A DNA stretch of 64,000 nt from Prorocentrum cordatum (GCA_963575745.1 CAUYUJ010016160.1:502678-566677), one strand, 5' to 3'. Numbered from the stretch's first letter, positions 1 through 11,849 are shown. The notes: generated by a model from the letters alone, not told the origin. Made by a program: numbers and translations.

Positions 1-1
1 G

Positions 2-485
2 GGCGGGGCTTCGGGGCCGCGCCGCATTTCGCCGTCGCTCTACCGGGCCGGGGGATTGTTGCTCGGTCTCCGACCTTTGAGCTCGAACGGCCCCGACTCA
101 GGTCCGCATGGTCTGGCGCAGTCCTGGTTGGCACCCCGCGTCGACTGCGCGACTCAGCGCGAGGGGTGGCTCGGTGGCGCTCCGCCGAAGGCGCTCGCGC
201 AGGATGAGCAGGACATGTGCAATGTGCTGGGGCTGCCGGGCTCGGATCTGCGCTATCTCCTCGCGAAGGAGGGCGTGCCGCTGAACGCGCAGGCGCTTTG
301 TCTTCCTACGGAGTGACGAGCATTGCAAAGCTTTCCGCCCTGATTATTCGGGGCGATGACGTCGAGTGGCCGCGCCGGCGCGCGCTTGGCAGGCGGCGCG
401 CATCCGGATCGAACTGCAGCAGGAGACGGAGGGCGACGCCGGCGCGCGCCAGGGGAAGAAACCATTGATCGCAAACGATCACTAA
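2..485 (+). pseudogene. Decayed 3' part of an unidentified protein gene, coding in three frames
   Basis: Frame 2 is open from the window edge to a TGA at 314-316 and encodes a natural-looking protein containing LRYLLAKEGVPLNAQAL. Protein-like sequence continues in frame 1 at about 297-375 (GVTSIAKLSALI) and then in frame 3 at about 378-485 (WQAARIRIELQQETEGD), ending at TAA 483-485. The order, a short helical segment with a VPLNAQA motif, then GVTS, then W-AARI, recalls a small domain I associate with dinoflagellate retroelement-linked proteins. That identification is from memory and weak. Two frame changes suggest a broken copy. Short introns would be an alternative, but no clear GT-AG pair sits at the switches. 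The 5' end lies outside the window. Confidence 0.4.
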
Positions 486-918
486 TTAGGCCCATTGCGT
501 GCTGCATCTTGGATAGAAATCGCGCGTCTGCTTTTGTATCTTTATTTGAACAAATGCATTCACAGGTGGTACTCAATTTGTGAGTTCGTATGATTCGCCA
601 AGTTGATACGTAAGCCGACAATCCAGAGTCATAACTCTACGCCGGCTTAGTCTCGAACTCAACTTGGGATAGGTGGTGGTGTGATTTATGCGGCCGGCGT
701 GCGATCGAGTCATACACAATTAAAGTCAACGTGTGTCAGCTCTGATATCATTAACTTACTCGGTTTACCATGTTATGTAAAAAATGTTACTTCATGAGTG
801 CGCAACCCGACTTAGTCCCAACTCATTTGAGTGTTGTAGCAACGTCGCGAATCGGTTTCCGTAGCCCGACATATGATGTAGCTGCAACGTTGGAACCGAG
901 TAACCAAACATACATTAG
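486..918. other. Gene-free, AT-richer unique stretch
   Basis: No open frame with protein-like composition and no repeat unit was recognised. Base composition is clearly more AT-rich than the flanks. Confidence 0.4.
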
Positions 919-962
919 TGTGTATATATATATGTATGTATATATATATATATATATATATA
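919..962. repeat. TA/TG microsatellite
   Basis: Alternating TA and TATG repeats. It directly abuts an imperfect palindrome at 968-993, an arrangement seen again at 4079-4236. Confidence 0.9.
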
Positions 963-967
963 CAAGA

Positions 968-993
968 GTGCAGTGGCGCTTCGCGCCATGCAC
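968..993. repeat. Imperfect palindrome next to TA repeat
   Basis: GTGCAGTGGCGC and GCGCCATGCAC form a hairpin with a short TTC-type loop. The sequence, including the flanking ACAAGA, matches the reverse complement of the perfect palindrome at 4079-4107. Confidence 0.7.
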
Positions 994-1169
994 CTTGGTC
1001 CTTGGAGTTTGGTATGCAGGCGGAAATGGCAGGAAGGTCAAGCCGACAATTTAGCGATAACTCCTTGCTGCCTTGTCTGGCATCGCCGTTATAATGATGT
1101 TGTTCGTTATCCTTCCTCCATGCTTATTCTTCTTCATTCTCGCCATACCCTGGGCATTCTCCCCATCCT

Positions 1170-1915
1170 CCTTAGCTCTTTTTGCGGAGGCTCCTCCTTG
1201 GAGAGCCTCTGGGGGCCTCACCAAAGTTCTCAGGCTTTTTAAAGTCTTCTGGAGACCTCCTGAGTGTGTTCTGGGGGCCTCTGGGGCTTCCCAAGGCCAA
1301 CCTGCCTCTAACCGCGGTCTCCCTGAACGCCCCAGTCACGATTTGGAATGCTTCGGAGGGTGTCTTGGGGCCATCTTGGGCCGCCATGGTGCTCTCTTAG
1401 GGCCATTTTGGACTCGTGTTGTGCCGTTTTAGGGCTCCTTCGGACTGCCTGGAAGCCTTTTCGGGTGGTTGTGGGGCGATTTGGGAGCCTCCCAGGCGGC
1501 TTCGGACGCCTAGGAGACCGCCGTCTTGGAGCGTCGGGAAGCCGAAAAGAGGAGAACCCCAAATGCACCAAAAACCTGCATAGAATCAATGATTTTTCCC
1601 TCGTGGGGCCTTCTTGGGGGTGCTCGTGGAGGCCTCTTGGTATGTTTTGGAGCGATCTTTCGGGGTATGACGGCTTCTTGGAGCGTCCTTGTGCTGTCTT
1701 GGGGGTCTCTGGGACGTCTCCGGTGACCCCCCTGATCGCCCTGGGTGTGCTGCGAAGGCTTGGCAAAACGCCCTGCGAGGGCCAGAGGGCCGCTTCGAGG
1801 CCCGTCCGGAGGGTCCCAAAGCTCCAGATCCAGGGGGTCCGGTTTTAGGGGGGGGGGGGATGGGTTTTCCCCCCGCCCAGGCTTATAAAAATATAGGAAG
1901 AGGAATCTGTACATC
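1170..1915 (+). repeat. CCTCTTGGGG-type low-complexity block, arm 1
   Basis: Many imperfect copies of a roughly 10-30-base G-rich unit around CCTCTTGGGGGCC. Open frames occur on both strands but give only Gly/Pro/Arg-rich, frame-shifting proteins, so I treat the block as non-coding. Its right part (1728-1915) is matched in inverted orientation at 2925-3140. Confidence 0.75.
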
Positions 1916-2188
1916 GAATCAATTTCACGTCATCCCACCAAACAACAATTTTTTTGAAACAGGATTTAACCTGGTTCGGGCAGATGCGCAGCCAGCTTGT
2001 TGCGAACGTTCCAAACACCCCCCGGTGTCGATGGCAAAGTCAACAGAAATTGTAGTGCCAAACGCATGCGTGTTAAAACATAAGCAAACCGAACAAATGG
2101 ACGCGCACGTTCGGCGCCCAAACAAAAAAACTTGCACTGCGCTTGTATTGCGAAGGCCTCACGGCCGGCGCCGCCGACCCTGAAGGGG

Positions 2189-2217
2189 GACGACGACGAC
2201 GACGACGACGACAACGA
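2189..2217. repeat. GAC trinucleotide repeat
   Basis: About nine GAC units, one of them imperfect. Confidence 0.9.
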
Positions 2218-2219
2218 CG

Positions 2220-2880
2220 TGGGTCAGAGTCCTGAGGGAGTCTGTTTGGGGTTTCTTCGGTGCGCTCTCAGAGGCCTCTGGGGAGCAGTTTGGGATGTCT
2301 TGTGGGAGCATATTGGAGGCCTTTTTGGGAGCCTCTTGGGAGCCTCTTGGGGGTCTCTTGGAGCCTCTTGAGGGCCTCTTAAGGGCCCCTTGCGGCCTCC
2401 TGGGGGCCTCTCGGGGCGGAAGGCTCGACATGTTCGTGTGGGTCCCCTGTCTGAACACCCTCTTGGAGCCCTTTCGGGAACCTCTTAGGCCGTCTTGCGG
2501 GCGTTTTGGGCCGTCATCGGGCTCTCTTTAGTCCATTTCGGGACCCTCTTGGGGGCCTTTTGGGGCGATCGTTGTAGCCTTTGGGGCCGTGCTGTAGCAT
2601 CGGGGAGCTGAAAAGGCGATAACGCGCGAATTCTTGAAAAAGTAGTGGGACATCGATGAATTTTACCTCTCGGGGCTCTCTGGGGAGTGTTCTTCGAAGC
2701 CTCTTGGGGCGTCTTCCAGCCCCCGTGGGCCGTCAGGAGGCCATGAAGACGTCTTGCACCGATTGTTCGGCGACTCGGGGTCCTCGTGGACTGTCTTGGG
2801 GGCCTCTTGGGGATGAGCGCGCATTTTCGGCGCCCAAACAAAATGCTGCCATTCAGCGTGTATGTCGAGTCGCCGCCGTA
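2220..2880 (+). repeat. CCTCTTGGGG-type block, second direct copy
   Basis: Same unit and orientation as 1170-1915. The stretch 2604-2700 parallels 1536-1625. A tail around 2815-2850 (TTCGGCGCCCAAACAAAA) repeats 2110-2130. No supported gene. Confidence 0.65.
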
Positions 2881-2924
2881 TCAATGCTACCGCGCGCAGC
2901 CCATGTGCCCAGGTGTGTTTCTTT

Positions 2925-3730
2925 TATAACGGGTGTGTATATTCCTATTCTTATGTTTTGATTACCCAGACCCCCCCCGCACCCCCCCACCCTTAAACCA
3001 GACCCCCCCCCAGGGACGCCCCGGATGCCCTTTCGAACGTCTCGGCGGCTCCTTGGACGCCCTTGGAAAGGGTCCGCTGGCCATTCCGGGCCTCCCAGGG
3101 CGCCTTGCGGAGCCTCGCGAGCAGACTCAAGGCGATCAGAAGTGTCATCGGAATGGCGCACGGGAGACCCAAGACAGCACAAGAGCGCTCCAAGAGGAAC
3201 CTCGATGGTCTGAAGACGGCCGAAGAGACCCCCAAGACGTTCCAGGAGGGCGTGAAGAGGGCCCCGAAGAAGCAAACATCGCCCCATTATCTCTTGAGAG
3301 TGTATATGTATGTGTATATATATATACATATAGCATTTCCGCTTATGGGGACTTCGCAGCGTCCGAGACGGCCCGATGGGCCCCCGAGATCGCCCCAAGA
3401 CGGCCCAAGAGGCCCCCCAGAGGGCCTGAAGATGGCCCAAGAGGGCCCCAAGACTGCCCCACAGCCCGAGACTGGCCACAAGAAGCCCAAGATGCCCCCA
3501 GAAGGCTCCCAAAAGAGACCCACGAAAGCCATGGGAGACCCCCAAGAAGGCCACTGGAGGCCCCCAAGAAAGCCCTAGATGGCTTCAGACGACCTCTGGA
3601 GGGCCCCAGCTCCCTAAGACGGCCCAAGAAGGCCCCAGGACGCCCCCAAAGAGCCCCCAAAAAGTCCAGACGGCGTTTTCCTACGACGTACATCGAGCTG
3701 AACCGAAGATCTTGGTTCCACGCTTGAGGC
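2925..3730 (-). repeat. CCTCTTGGGG-type block, inverted copy
   Basis: The same family in reverse complement, seen as runs of GGCCCAAGAGGCCCC. 2925-3140 mirrors 1728-1915, including an oligo-G/C tract. A TA/TG microsatellite lies at about 3300-3330. Long frames on both strands are repeat translations. Confidence 0.65.
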
Positions 3731-4078
3731 TCGAGGTTTAAAATCTCGGTGGAGAGAGAGCGTTCTCCCCCCCTCCTCCCCCCCCTTTCCGCCTCTCCAG
3801 CCCCCCCCTTCATCCCTGTTCCCTTCCCGTTCCCGTTCATGGACAAGTGCCATCGCAACATTTGGATGCTTCGTCGTTTGCCAGCACCCTCGTGCGTGAA
3901 AAAACATCATTCCTTCCCCACTCCTGTGCACAAGCGTGCAAGCGCATCGGGCGAACGCGGTGTCAGCAGGCACCAGGGATATCAGAACAATGAGCCAGTC
4001 GCCCGTCCGGGCCTCCAGGCCCCCCCTTCTGAAGCAAGCGATGATTGATTGCTTTGCCGGGGAAGCGTTCGGAACAAT
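3731..4078. other. No recognisable feature
   Basis: Contains a pyrimidine-rich tract (3768-3835). No convincing coding frame was seen. Confidence 0.35.
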
Positions 4079-4107
4079 ACTGCATTGGCGCTAAGCGCCA
4101 ATGCAGT
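4079..4107. repeat. Perfect palindrome next to TA/TG repeat
   Basis: ACTGCATTGGCGCT, one A, then its exact reverse complement: 14-bp arms with a single-base centre. It is followed by CTTGTACATG and the microsatellite at 4132-4236. Confidence 0.85.
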
Positions 4108-4131
4108 CTTGTACATGTATACATAGAAATG

Positions 4132-4236
4132 GTATACGTATATATATATATATATACATATGTATGTATGTATACACATGATTGTATATATGCACACACA
4201 TATATCTATATATGTATATATATATATGTATGTGTA
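4132..4236. repeat. TA/TG microsatellite
   Basis: Mixed TA, TATG and CACA repeats about 100 bases long. Confidence 0.9.
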
Positions 4237-4239
4237 AAC

Positions 4240-6830
4240 GTCGGCCCAATGAAAGTTCTTCGGATTTTATGATGGCTTTGCCGCGCGGAAGACGGCTGAA
4301 GTAATGCGAGGGCGGCGGAATGCGGCGGTAGCGACAGTGCGCCTTCGGATCCCCTTGCCTCCTTAGAAGCCGAGCGATGTAATTGTTTTTTGTTGGGTCG
4401 GGCGGTATCCCGCCGAGCGCAGCCCCGCTTCATTCTATGAGTTTCCTTCAGCCAGGTGAGAATCCCACCCAATAAAACCGGGTAAACCAAAATCCCGGGC
4501 CATTGAGGGATCCCGTCGTGTTGGGATCGGTTGGACGCAAGTTGGGGTTCATAACCTCACGGGCTCCTGCAGTGGTGGGGCCTTCTCGACGCCATCCTCA
4601 GGCGATGCGCGTGTCGCCCTGTCGCTGCAAACCCCGCGTCAGGGCCTCTTGAAGCCATGCTGGGCCATCTTGAGATCATCTTCGCATGATTTGCAAGTCG
4701 CAGGAAACCCCACTGCGTCGATTTGCGAACGATGCCGGGTGCATATTGGAGTTGTCGTCAGGTCGCTATCAGATCGCATACGCGTTTTGTGTGGAATGTG
4801 CGGGCGTCGCTCGGTCAGTTATGAGTCGCTTTGCTGTGCCTGGGTCCATCTTCGGGCCTTGGGGCCGTCTCTGCGTCGCCCGCCGCTCATTAGACGGGTC
4901 ATCGCAAAGGCCCGGGATCATGTTAAGGCCATGGGGTTGTCTCATTTTCGCTTGGAGGTTATCGTCCGTGGCTTGGGCCCTGGGTGATGGATGCTACGTT
5001 GGGGTTATGGGGTCACGCGGTCATTGCGTGCGTTTGTGCATAGTTCCCCGTGAAACTTTCCAGGGAAAGTCCTTCTTGAGCCAAGTATGTGTGTACATGT
5101 ATTGATATATACATTGATCCTACACATGTCTCAGTTTGCATATGCACACGACCCAACAAGTGAATGCAGTTCGCATGGTTGGGACATGTTGCCCGCATGC
5201 ATAGTATGTCTTACCGGTTTAGTACGCAAATTCATGTACACAAGAAATTCGCACACTTACGCGCGCGAGCTCGCTGTTGCCGAAGAGGGGAGGGGTGCCA
5301 GGAAGGAAGGGGGAAGGGGAGGCTGGCGAGGGGGGCGAAGGGGAGGGGGGGGGCGGGGGATGAGAAGGACACAAAGAACACACGGGGGTGCGCCAGAAAG
5401 GATGAGGGAAGAGGAGGGATAAGGACAAGGGAGGAGGGGTAGCAACGATGGTGGTGCGGGGGGACAAAAGGAGGAACAGAAGGCGGGGGCGATTTCGATG
5501 TCGCCCTTTCCCCTATCATTTCGATTGTAGTTGTTTTAGCCGCTATGCGCCCTTGCTTGGGTGATGCAGCAAGACCGCCTTAACGCTCGATGGTGGAATG
5601 CGCGCGTGCGCAACGGGCGCGACAATCGACGTTGCCTCCACGAACAAATGCGTCGGCGCCGCTGCGTTCGACAGTGTCCAAGACCCAGGGATGCCAGGCT
5701 CAATCTCCTCCGCGCGAACCCCGACGCAATCATTCACCGAGTGAAGCAGTACCACCTTACCTAAACGGAGCGCAGCGCCAGCACCAATTAGAGCATGATC
5801 GTCCTGTTTCACGCCGCCGTACTGCCATTCTCGCCTCCACGGACGCGTCTGCAGCGAAATTCTAGATATCGATTGCGCGTCGGCCGTTCGATGTCGTGCG
5901 GCTCGGAGGAGATGCTGCGGCGCTCCCAGCGGGTGTTGGACCTCCCGTGGTGGCAGTGTTGCACGTTCGTAGTCTTGGTGTTCCCTCTCCTCCTCCCCTC
6001 GTCTCGCTCCCGTCGCAGCGCCGATACATTTTCGCGTGAATTCGTATCGTTATAACTGCCCGAATTTCCGCCCCATTCCCGACCGCTCGCCCGGGCAATA
6101 ATTGTCACAGGTGGCTCCTCGTGTAAGCGGCTGTCTTTTCCCGGGGGGCGGTATTTGTTCGCCCAGGCCAGCGCTTTCAACAGGCAGCGTACGCGTTGTG
6201 GCAGTATTTGGAGCTTCGCGGCGGTTCTCCATTTCTTCCCTCCCCCCCCCAAAACAAAAATAAAAAAAATTGGCATCGATGTTCGATCGTGTCTTGAAAG
6301 GAAGAGTTCAATATTTAAAGCGTCGCCGCATGCTCACACTCGCCAGATATATACCTAATGCCTTGCTTCGTTTCCTTGTGCCTGCCCTTCCCATCCTCAG
6401 TAGGTCGTCGGGCAAGTGAACAAAGTGAGGCAATTCAATGTTTATCTAAGCGCCAAACAGGCGTCGAAACAGAGCCGCGTCGGCCTTCCTGTCCTCTGGC
6501 CCCCCTGTCCGCATCGGCCCAGGGACATCTGAGCAACACGCAAACGCAGAGCACGCAATATCCGACGCCATCCGAAGGCTGGCACTGCCAGTGCACTTCT
6601 ATAGCGCGCTGCGTGTCATCATGCCCGCCGCGCCCAGCGCCGCGCTGCTTCACTCGACAGGCAAAGAGTGCTGGACCACTGCACTGCACCCAATGCGGCC
6701 ATAGGCGCCTCGTGAATTCCTGGAAGGTGCGGTCGCTCCTCCTCACCCTCCTCTTCCTCCTCATCGTCCTCGGTCCACCCTCCGCTCGCCATTTTCCGTA
6801 TCGACTCCCCGCTCTTCAAAACATCTTGGG
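4240..6830. other. Gene-free unique sequence
   Basis: No frame with credible protein composition was found. A G/A-rich stretch at about 5280-5480 and a pyrimidine-rich patch at about 6725-6780 create the only longer open frames, and these are low complexity. Short CCTCTTGGGG-type units reappear just after, at about 6825-6905. Confidence 0.35.
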
Positions 6831-6905
6831 GCTCTTCGAGGCCTTTCTGGGGGCCTCTTGGAGCCGTTGGGGGGCTCTTGGAGACCTCATTGGGACCTCC
6901 TGGCA

Positions 6906-8336
6906 GGCACCGGCGTTCGGCTTATTCTGAACAGCCCAGCTACCCCCTTGGAGCATCACGTTCCTGGGAGTGGCTCGGGCCCCTGCGCTACAGGACCCCC
7001 GTCTCCGCCACCCGGACGCGAGGCATCCACGTCACCCCACTTTTTTACCGCCATCGCATCGCTTGCAGTGCCGTTAGAGGATACATGATGTTCCGTTTCG
7101 AGGCGCGTGGGAAGGCATTTCGTTTTGACGGGGGCAAGCCAGCCCTTTTTTACTTGGTCGTTCCGCGCTTTCTTCCGACCGTGCTGGGCGAGATGTGGCA
7201 CATGCCAGATGACGTTGTTCCGGCATTGGCTTAAGCTCAATGGGGGACACAGTTTCAGATTTGGGAAGCCTACAGCGGATCACAACACCCGGATGTGAAC
7301 CAATCGAGTTCGCATTGACATTACCCTCCATTTCTCTGACGGTATTGGAAGCTTGGCCAGGTGTTTGGACATGGGTCCAAGCGCGCCTGGGACAAGCGAC
7401 GCAGGAGCAAATTGCATGTTGCTGTACCGCAGTGCGCGACGAATCGAACGCGAGATGTGCGTTGGGTAAAATATGAATGTGGTGCGAGACAAACTCATGC
7501 AATTCACGTCATATAGAAACGCGATGCCGAGAAACTCGCGAATCATGCCGATGCGCAGCATGGCCCCAGGAAGCCCAGAAGATTGCGCCAATGAAAGTTG
7601 AGACCGCCATTTGCCCATTCACAAAACTACGGCGTTTGTGGACAGTTTTTCGTGGTTCGGGAGTGGCTCGAATAGGTGGTGACGTGATGGAGTGCTAGCC
7701 AGCAGCAGCGAGACTGGTAGCATCAGCAGTGATAGCAGCAGTCGTAGCAGCGGCAACCAAGAGAAATAGCAAGAGCAGTGGCAGCAAGATCGCGTGGGCG
7801 ACGTCCCTTGCAATTCAAAAGTACTTTGGACCTGTCTCTGCATCGGCATCGTCTGGACAGTCAAGCTCGTTTAGCTCTTGCTAGTTGCCGGAGTTTCTTA
7901 TACGCTTTATGTGTCCCTTGGGTGCTTGTCAGCTTGGTCTGATCAGTTGTTTGGACGGTTCGGCGATATGTGCACCATTCATGCAATTCACTCGTACTGT
8001 TTGCGACACGGGCAGGGTAGTGTTGCCAGTAGCCATCAACATGAAACGTTTTTCGAGATACGGCAGTCTTGCTCATTGATCGTCTTGAGGCCCTCGACCC
8101 CTTCCTGACGCCAGAGCATTTCCACGACCAGCTGAGGAGCCGAATTGAACCTCATAGCCTCTCCGTGGGTGGACAGTGCTAACCATGATGCGGGGACCAG
8201 GGAGACTCGAAGTCACTAAGAGGTGCGCTTGCTGGACATTTCGTATGAGCCGGCAGACGCGGCATCTCGACAGTTGCACGGGCCGGGAGTTGTATACTCA
8301 GAGCGGGTGCGCGGAGCCATGGCGTTGTAGAGCTTG
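6906..8336. other. No supported gene
   Basis: Several 60-140-codon frames overlap on both strands, and none stands out. The frame around 7085-7234 (GYMMFRFEARGKAFRF) is the most protein-like and could be an exon remnant, but has no supporting neighbours. An AGC-rich patch lies at 7700-7780. Confidence 0.3.
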
Positions 8337-8935
8337 AGAGAGGATGCGGACGGGGAGCGTTGGGCCCCGCACGGGAGAAGAGAAGGCTTCAGCGCGCCTT
8401 GACAGGTGCGCATCTGCACACACACGCATGGGGAACGCGTGCCCAGAGCAACACAACGTGACCCAGATAAAGGACCCATCGTTTTCCCAGCTGCATGTAG
8501 CCCAGGGTGCACTGACATGGGCGCGGCGACGCTGTGCGAACTGTTTCACTTGGCCCGTGGTTGCCGCAACGCGATGGGGCACCACACGAGCGAGAGGTGC
8601 GTCGACAGAGGCGCCGCGGTGCTGTGTGAGTTCCCCGCTCGGCCCGTAGTTAATCAGGGATCGCGAGTCGTGCGGGTGCGTGCGCCGAAGTGGGTGCGGC
8701 GGCGCCACGCCGCGCGCCAATCCCGGCGCGGCCCGTCTTCTTGGCTCCATTTCGGGCACGAGGCGTGCGACGGTGTGCCGAAATGTGCGCGGCATCTCCC
8801 ATGCGAGGGCTCAACTTGCCCCGTAGGTGCGGCCCTTTTATAGTTGTGGTTCCTTTCGGGGCTGGTGGGGGGGGGCACGGAATGGGCGCGGCGACGCTGT
8901 GCAAGCTCTCCCGATTGGTTTGCACTTGAGTCTCC
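8337..8935 (+). repeat. Degenerate GC-rich repeat block
   Basis: ATGGGCGCGGCGACGCTGTG occurs at about 8516 and 8881, with a weaker version near 8690. It looks like a worn tandem repeat of roughly 180 bases. Confidence 0.45.
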
Positions 8936-9308
8936 CTATTCGTATGGGGGCTCGAAGCTTGTGAGTGGCGTAGTGAAGTGCAGCAGGTGCATGGCAGCAG
9001 TAGCAGCAGCGGGGGCAGAGGGGAGTAGGGGCGGGAGGCAGAAGGCGAGGAAAGGCGCGGCGCAGCGGAAGCAAAACGATGGAGCACCCTCTCTCGTTTG
9101 GCCCCTGCTCCAGGGCAGAGCAGGGACCAGACGACAAGACTCCACAGGAGGATGGGTTACCGTAGCACCCCGCAGATGCGGGTAAGAATGAGGGGGCGGT
9201 GGGGACGTCGGCAGTCTGCGAGACTCTGGAGAAGCCCGCCGCAGGCGCCGCAGGCGCCAACGTTTCACAAATTTTACAACGAGCCCGCCGCAGGCGCCGA
9301 TTTTTTCG

Positions 9309-9577
9309 TTAAACAAATGTGGGTAGGTCGCGGGTGGGTCGCAAATGGATCGCGGCTGGGTGGCGGTTGGGTCGCGGCTGGGTCGCTGATGGGTCGCGGG
9401 TGGATCTCTGGTGGGTCGCGGGTGGGTCGCGCGGTGGGTCGCGGGTGGGTCGCGGGGTGGGTCGCGGGTGCGTCGTGGGGTTGGTCGCGTGGTGGGTCGC
9501 GGGGTGGGTCGCGGGGTGGGTCGCGGGGTGGGTCACGGGGTGGGTCGGGGGGTGGGTCGCGGGTGGGTCGCGGGGGG
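9309..9577 (+). repeat. GGGTGGGTCGCG minisatellite
   Basis: More than 20 imperfect units of GTGGGTCGCGG, 10-12 bases each. The open frames through it on both strands are repeat translations. Confidence 0.9.
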
Positions 9578-9582
9578 AGCGC

Positions 9583-9760
9583 TGACAACAAAAAACAACA
9601 ACAGCAGCAACAACAACAAGCAATCATTTTAAGGCTGTTCGTTCCTGGCACGCGTGTACTGCATTCCGTACACCCCAACCCTCGGTACCCGCCCACTTCG
9701 TCTTCGATTGCACCCCCTCTCGGGGGAATCTCTTCCCTGTCGGCCACTGACTGAAGTGCG
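9583..9760 (+). repeat. CAA-repeat-linked dispersed module, copy 1
   Basis: An interrupted CAA run is followed by a ~130-base module: TTTTAAGGCTGTTCG, then CTTCGTCTTCGAT, then a C5/G5 hairpin-like CCCCCTCTCGGGGG. The same order occurs at 11436-11620 and 12447-12625, so this is a dispersed repeat with an internal or terminal CAA tract. Confidence 0.7.
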
Positions 9761-9766
9761 AAGAAA

Positions 9767-10140
9767 TCTCGAGCGAGAGCGCCGTTCCTGGGTTCGGAGG
9801 CCTTTCTGGCCAGGGGCTCTCGGAATACATGTGGAGAACATCGAACGGGCGCCCCTGCCGCCGTGCCCGGGCCTCCACCAACCTACCTGAGCTACGGGAA
9901 AATCTCGAGCGAGAGCGCCGTTCCTGAGTTCGGGGGCCATCCTTGGCCAGGGGCTCTCGGAGTACATCGTGAGGAAGTATCGAGCAGGAGCCCTTGTCGT
10001 CGTGGTCGGCCCTCTGCCAACTTGACTGAGTTGCGAGGCAGTCTCGAGCGAGAGCGCCGTTCCTGAGTTCGGGGGCCTCTCTGGCCAGGGCGTCTCGGGG
10101 TAAATCGTGGGGAAGTATCGAGCGGGAGCCTCGTTTATTC
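9767..10140 (+). repeat. ~137-bp tandem repeat, almost three copies
   Basis: TCTCGAGCGAGAGCGCCGTT begins at 9767, 9903 and 10042, each followed by GGCCAGGGGCTCTCGG-like sequence. Confidence 0.8.
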
Positions 10141-10224
10141 TAGGAAACTGTAGCCGGCGTCGCGGCGAGAGCACGCGGAACCGCTTCCGGAGATCAGCAA
10201 CCATTATTTTTAGAAAGGAGTATC

Positions 10225-10234
10225 CCACAACAAC

Positions 10235-10302
<68 letters not shown>
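10225..10302 (+). repeat. CAA trinucleotide repeat
   Basis: Nearly pure run of about 25 units. Confidence 0.95.
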
Positions 10303-10304
<2 letters not shown>

Positions 10305-10619
10305 TACTAGCACGTGGGGACACTCCGTTCTCACCAGTGCCAGGGTTTTCATACGACGCCCGCCAATACCCCCACTTTGTGGGGGGGCCGGTTCAAGCTC
10401 TACCACATTTCCAAACGACTCTTCGCCACCACCCACACCCAGCTTCCCGCCCTATGACGTTCGGACACTTCACTTCGTGGCCTGCGGACGACCGTGGCTA
10501 CTACACTGGCGCATGGGTATAGTGACTTGTTGTGGTAACATTTTCTGGACGCTAGCTTAGTATACGACTTTTCCCCCTGTTCCAACACTGGACACCTGTA
10601 TTGGTTTTTGGTGGTAACG

Positions 10620-11260
10620 TGGCAGGCGTCATTTTTTGCAAGGGATGGTGGCCCTCGCAGGCGCGCAAACGTTGTTGAAACAGTTCGAGGTGAGCGCAAA
10701 AGTTGCCCTCGAAGCCCCGTTTGATAGGAATGTTGAAAAACCATTGGTTTTGGAAGGATTCAGCATGCGCGCGGGGGCAGATTTTCGGAATTTTTGGATG
10801 AGAAAGTGGTGTGCTTTCATATGTTTTCTTGACATCGCATCTTGAAATTGTTGAAATCACAGTGTGTTTGGCAGGATTTCGAGGTGCGCGCGCGGCGGCC
10901 GCGCGCATGTGCCCCGCGTGTCGTTTTTTGCAAGGGATGGTGGCCCTCGCAGGCGCGCAGACGTTGTTGAAGCAGTTCGAGGTGAGCGCAAAAGTTGCCC
11001 TCGAAGCCCCGTTTGATAGGAATGTTGAAAAACCATTGATTTTGGAAGGATTCAGCATGCGCGCGGGGGCAGATTTTCAGAATTTGTTGATGAGAAAGTG
11101 GTGTGTTTTCATATGTTTCCTTGACATCGCATCTTGAAATTGTTGAAATCACATTGTGTTTGGAAGGATTTCGACATGCGCGCGCGGCGGCCGCGGCGAT
11201 GTGCACTTCGTGTCATTTTTTGCAATGGATTCTTGAAATGTGGTTATGTTAGAACAAGAA
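10620..11260 (+). repeat. 292-bp tandem repeat, about 2.2 copies
   Basis: The T6GCAAGGGATGG start occurs at 10632 and 10924 and a diverged T6GCAATGGAT at 11216, exactly 292 bases apart each time. Full copies differ by few substitutions. Open frames on both strands follow the repeat. As 292 is not a multiple of three, the frames cannot run continuously through it, which argues against coding. Confidence 0.9.
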
Positions 11261-11435
11261 ATGTCATTTTATATTGTTTTTTGCAAGGGAAAGCGGGGGG
11301 GAACAAAACAACCGGATCCGGACCAACCCGTTTTGCCGGAGACTTCCTCACGAAAATGATGAAAACATGGCTGCGGCCTAGGCGCGGCGAGGGGGCCGTG
11401 CACCAGGGGCCCCAACAATAATTATTCTTTAGAAG

Positions 11436-11446
11436 TAATAATGTTC

Positions 11447-11492
<46 letters not shown>

Positions 11493-11620
11493 TTTTAAGG
11501 CTGTACGCTCTTACTTGCCCGCGAGTCATTCAACACGTATACCCTACACCCTCGAAACCCGCCATCTTCGTCTTCGATCACGCCCCTTTCGGGGGGATTA
11601 TTTTTCTTTGCTGGGGCCGG
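11436..11620 (+). repeat. CAA-repeat-linked dispersed module, copy 2
   Basis: CAA run, then TTTTAAGGCTGTACG, CTTCGTCTTCGAT and a CCCC/GGGG element, as at 9583-9760. It is preceded by AACAATAATTATTCTT, also found before the CAA run of copy 3. Confidence 0.75.
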
Positions 11621-11849
11621 CGGGCTTAGACGTACGGGCAAACCGGAACAGGCGGACAATCCTTCGGGGGCGTACATCTCTCTGCCCGCCATTGGAATTG
11701 GCGCGGGCCCTGCAAGAGGAGGAGGGGGAGAACGAGGGAGAGTGGGAGGAAGGGGAGGGGGAAGGACGAAGGAAGAGGGAAGATACCACGTTGTGAAGGC
11801 GTCCTTGGCGCGCGCGTGGTTCCTGAGCGCCGAAACGCAATTCCATAAT

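Noticed and set aside
10552-11206. Overlapping reverse frames rich in FNIPIKRGFEGNFCAHLE-type sequence
   Set aside because: Defined entirely by the 292-bp tandem repeat, with equally good forward frames.
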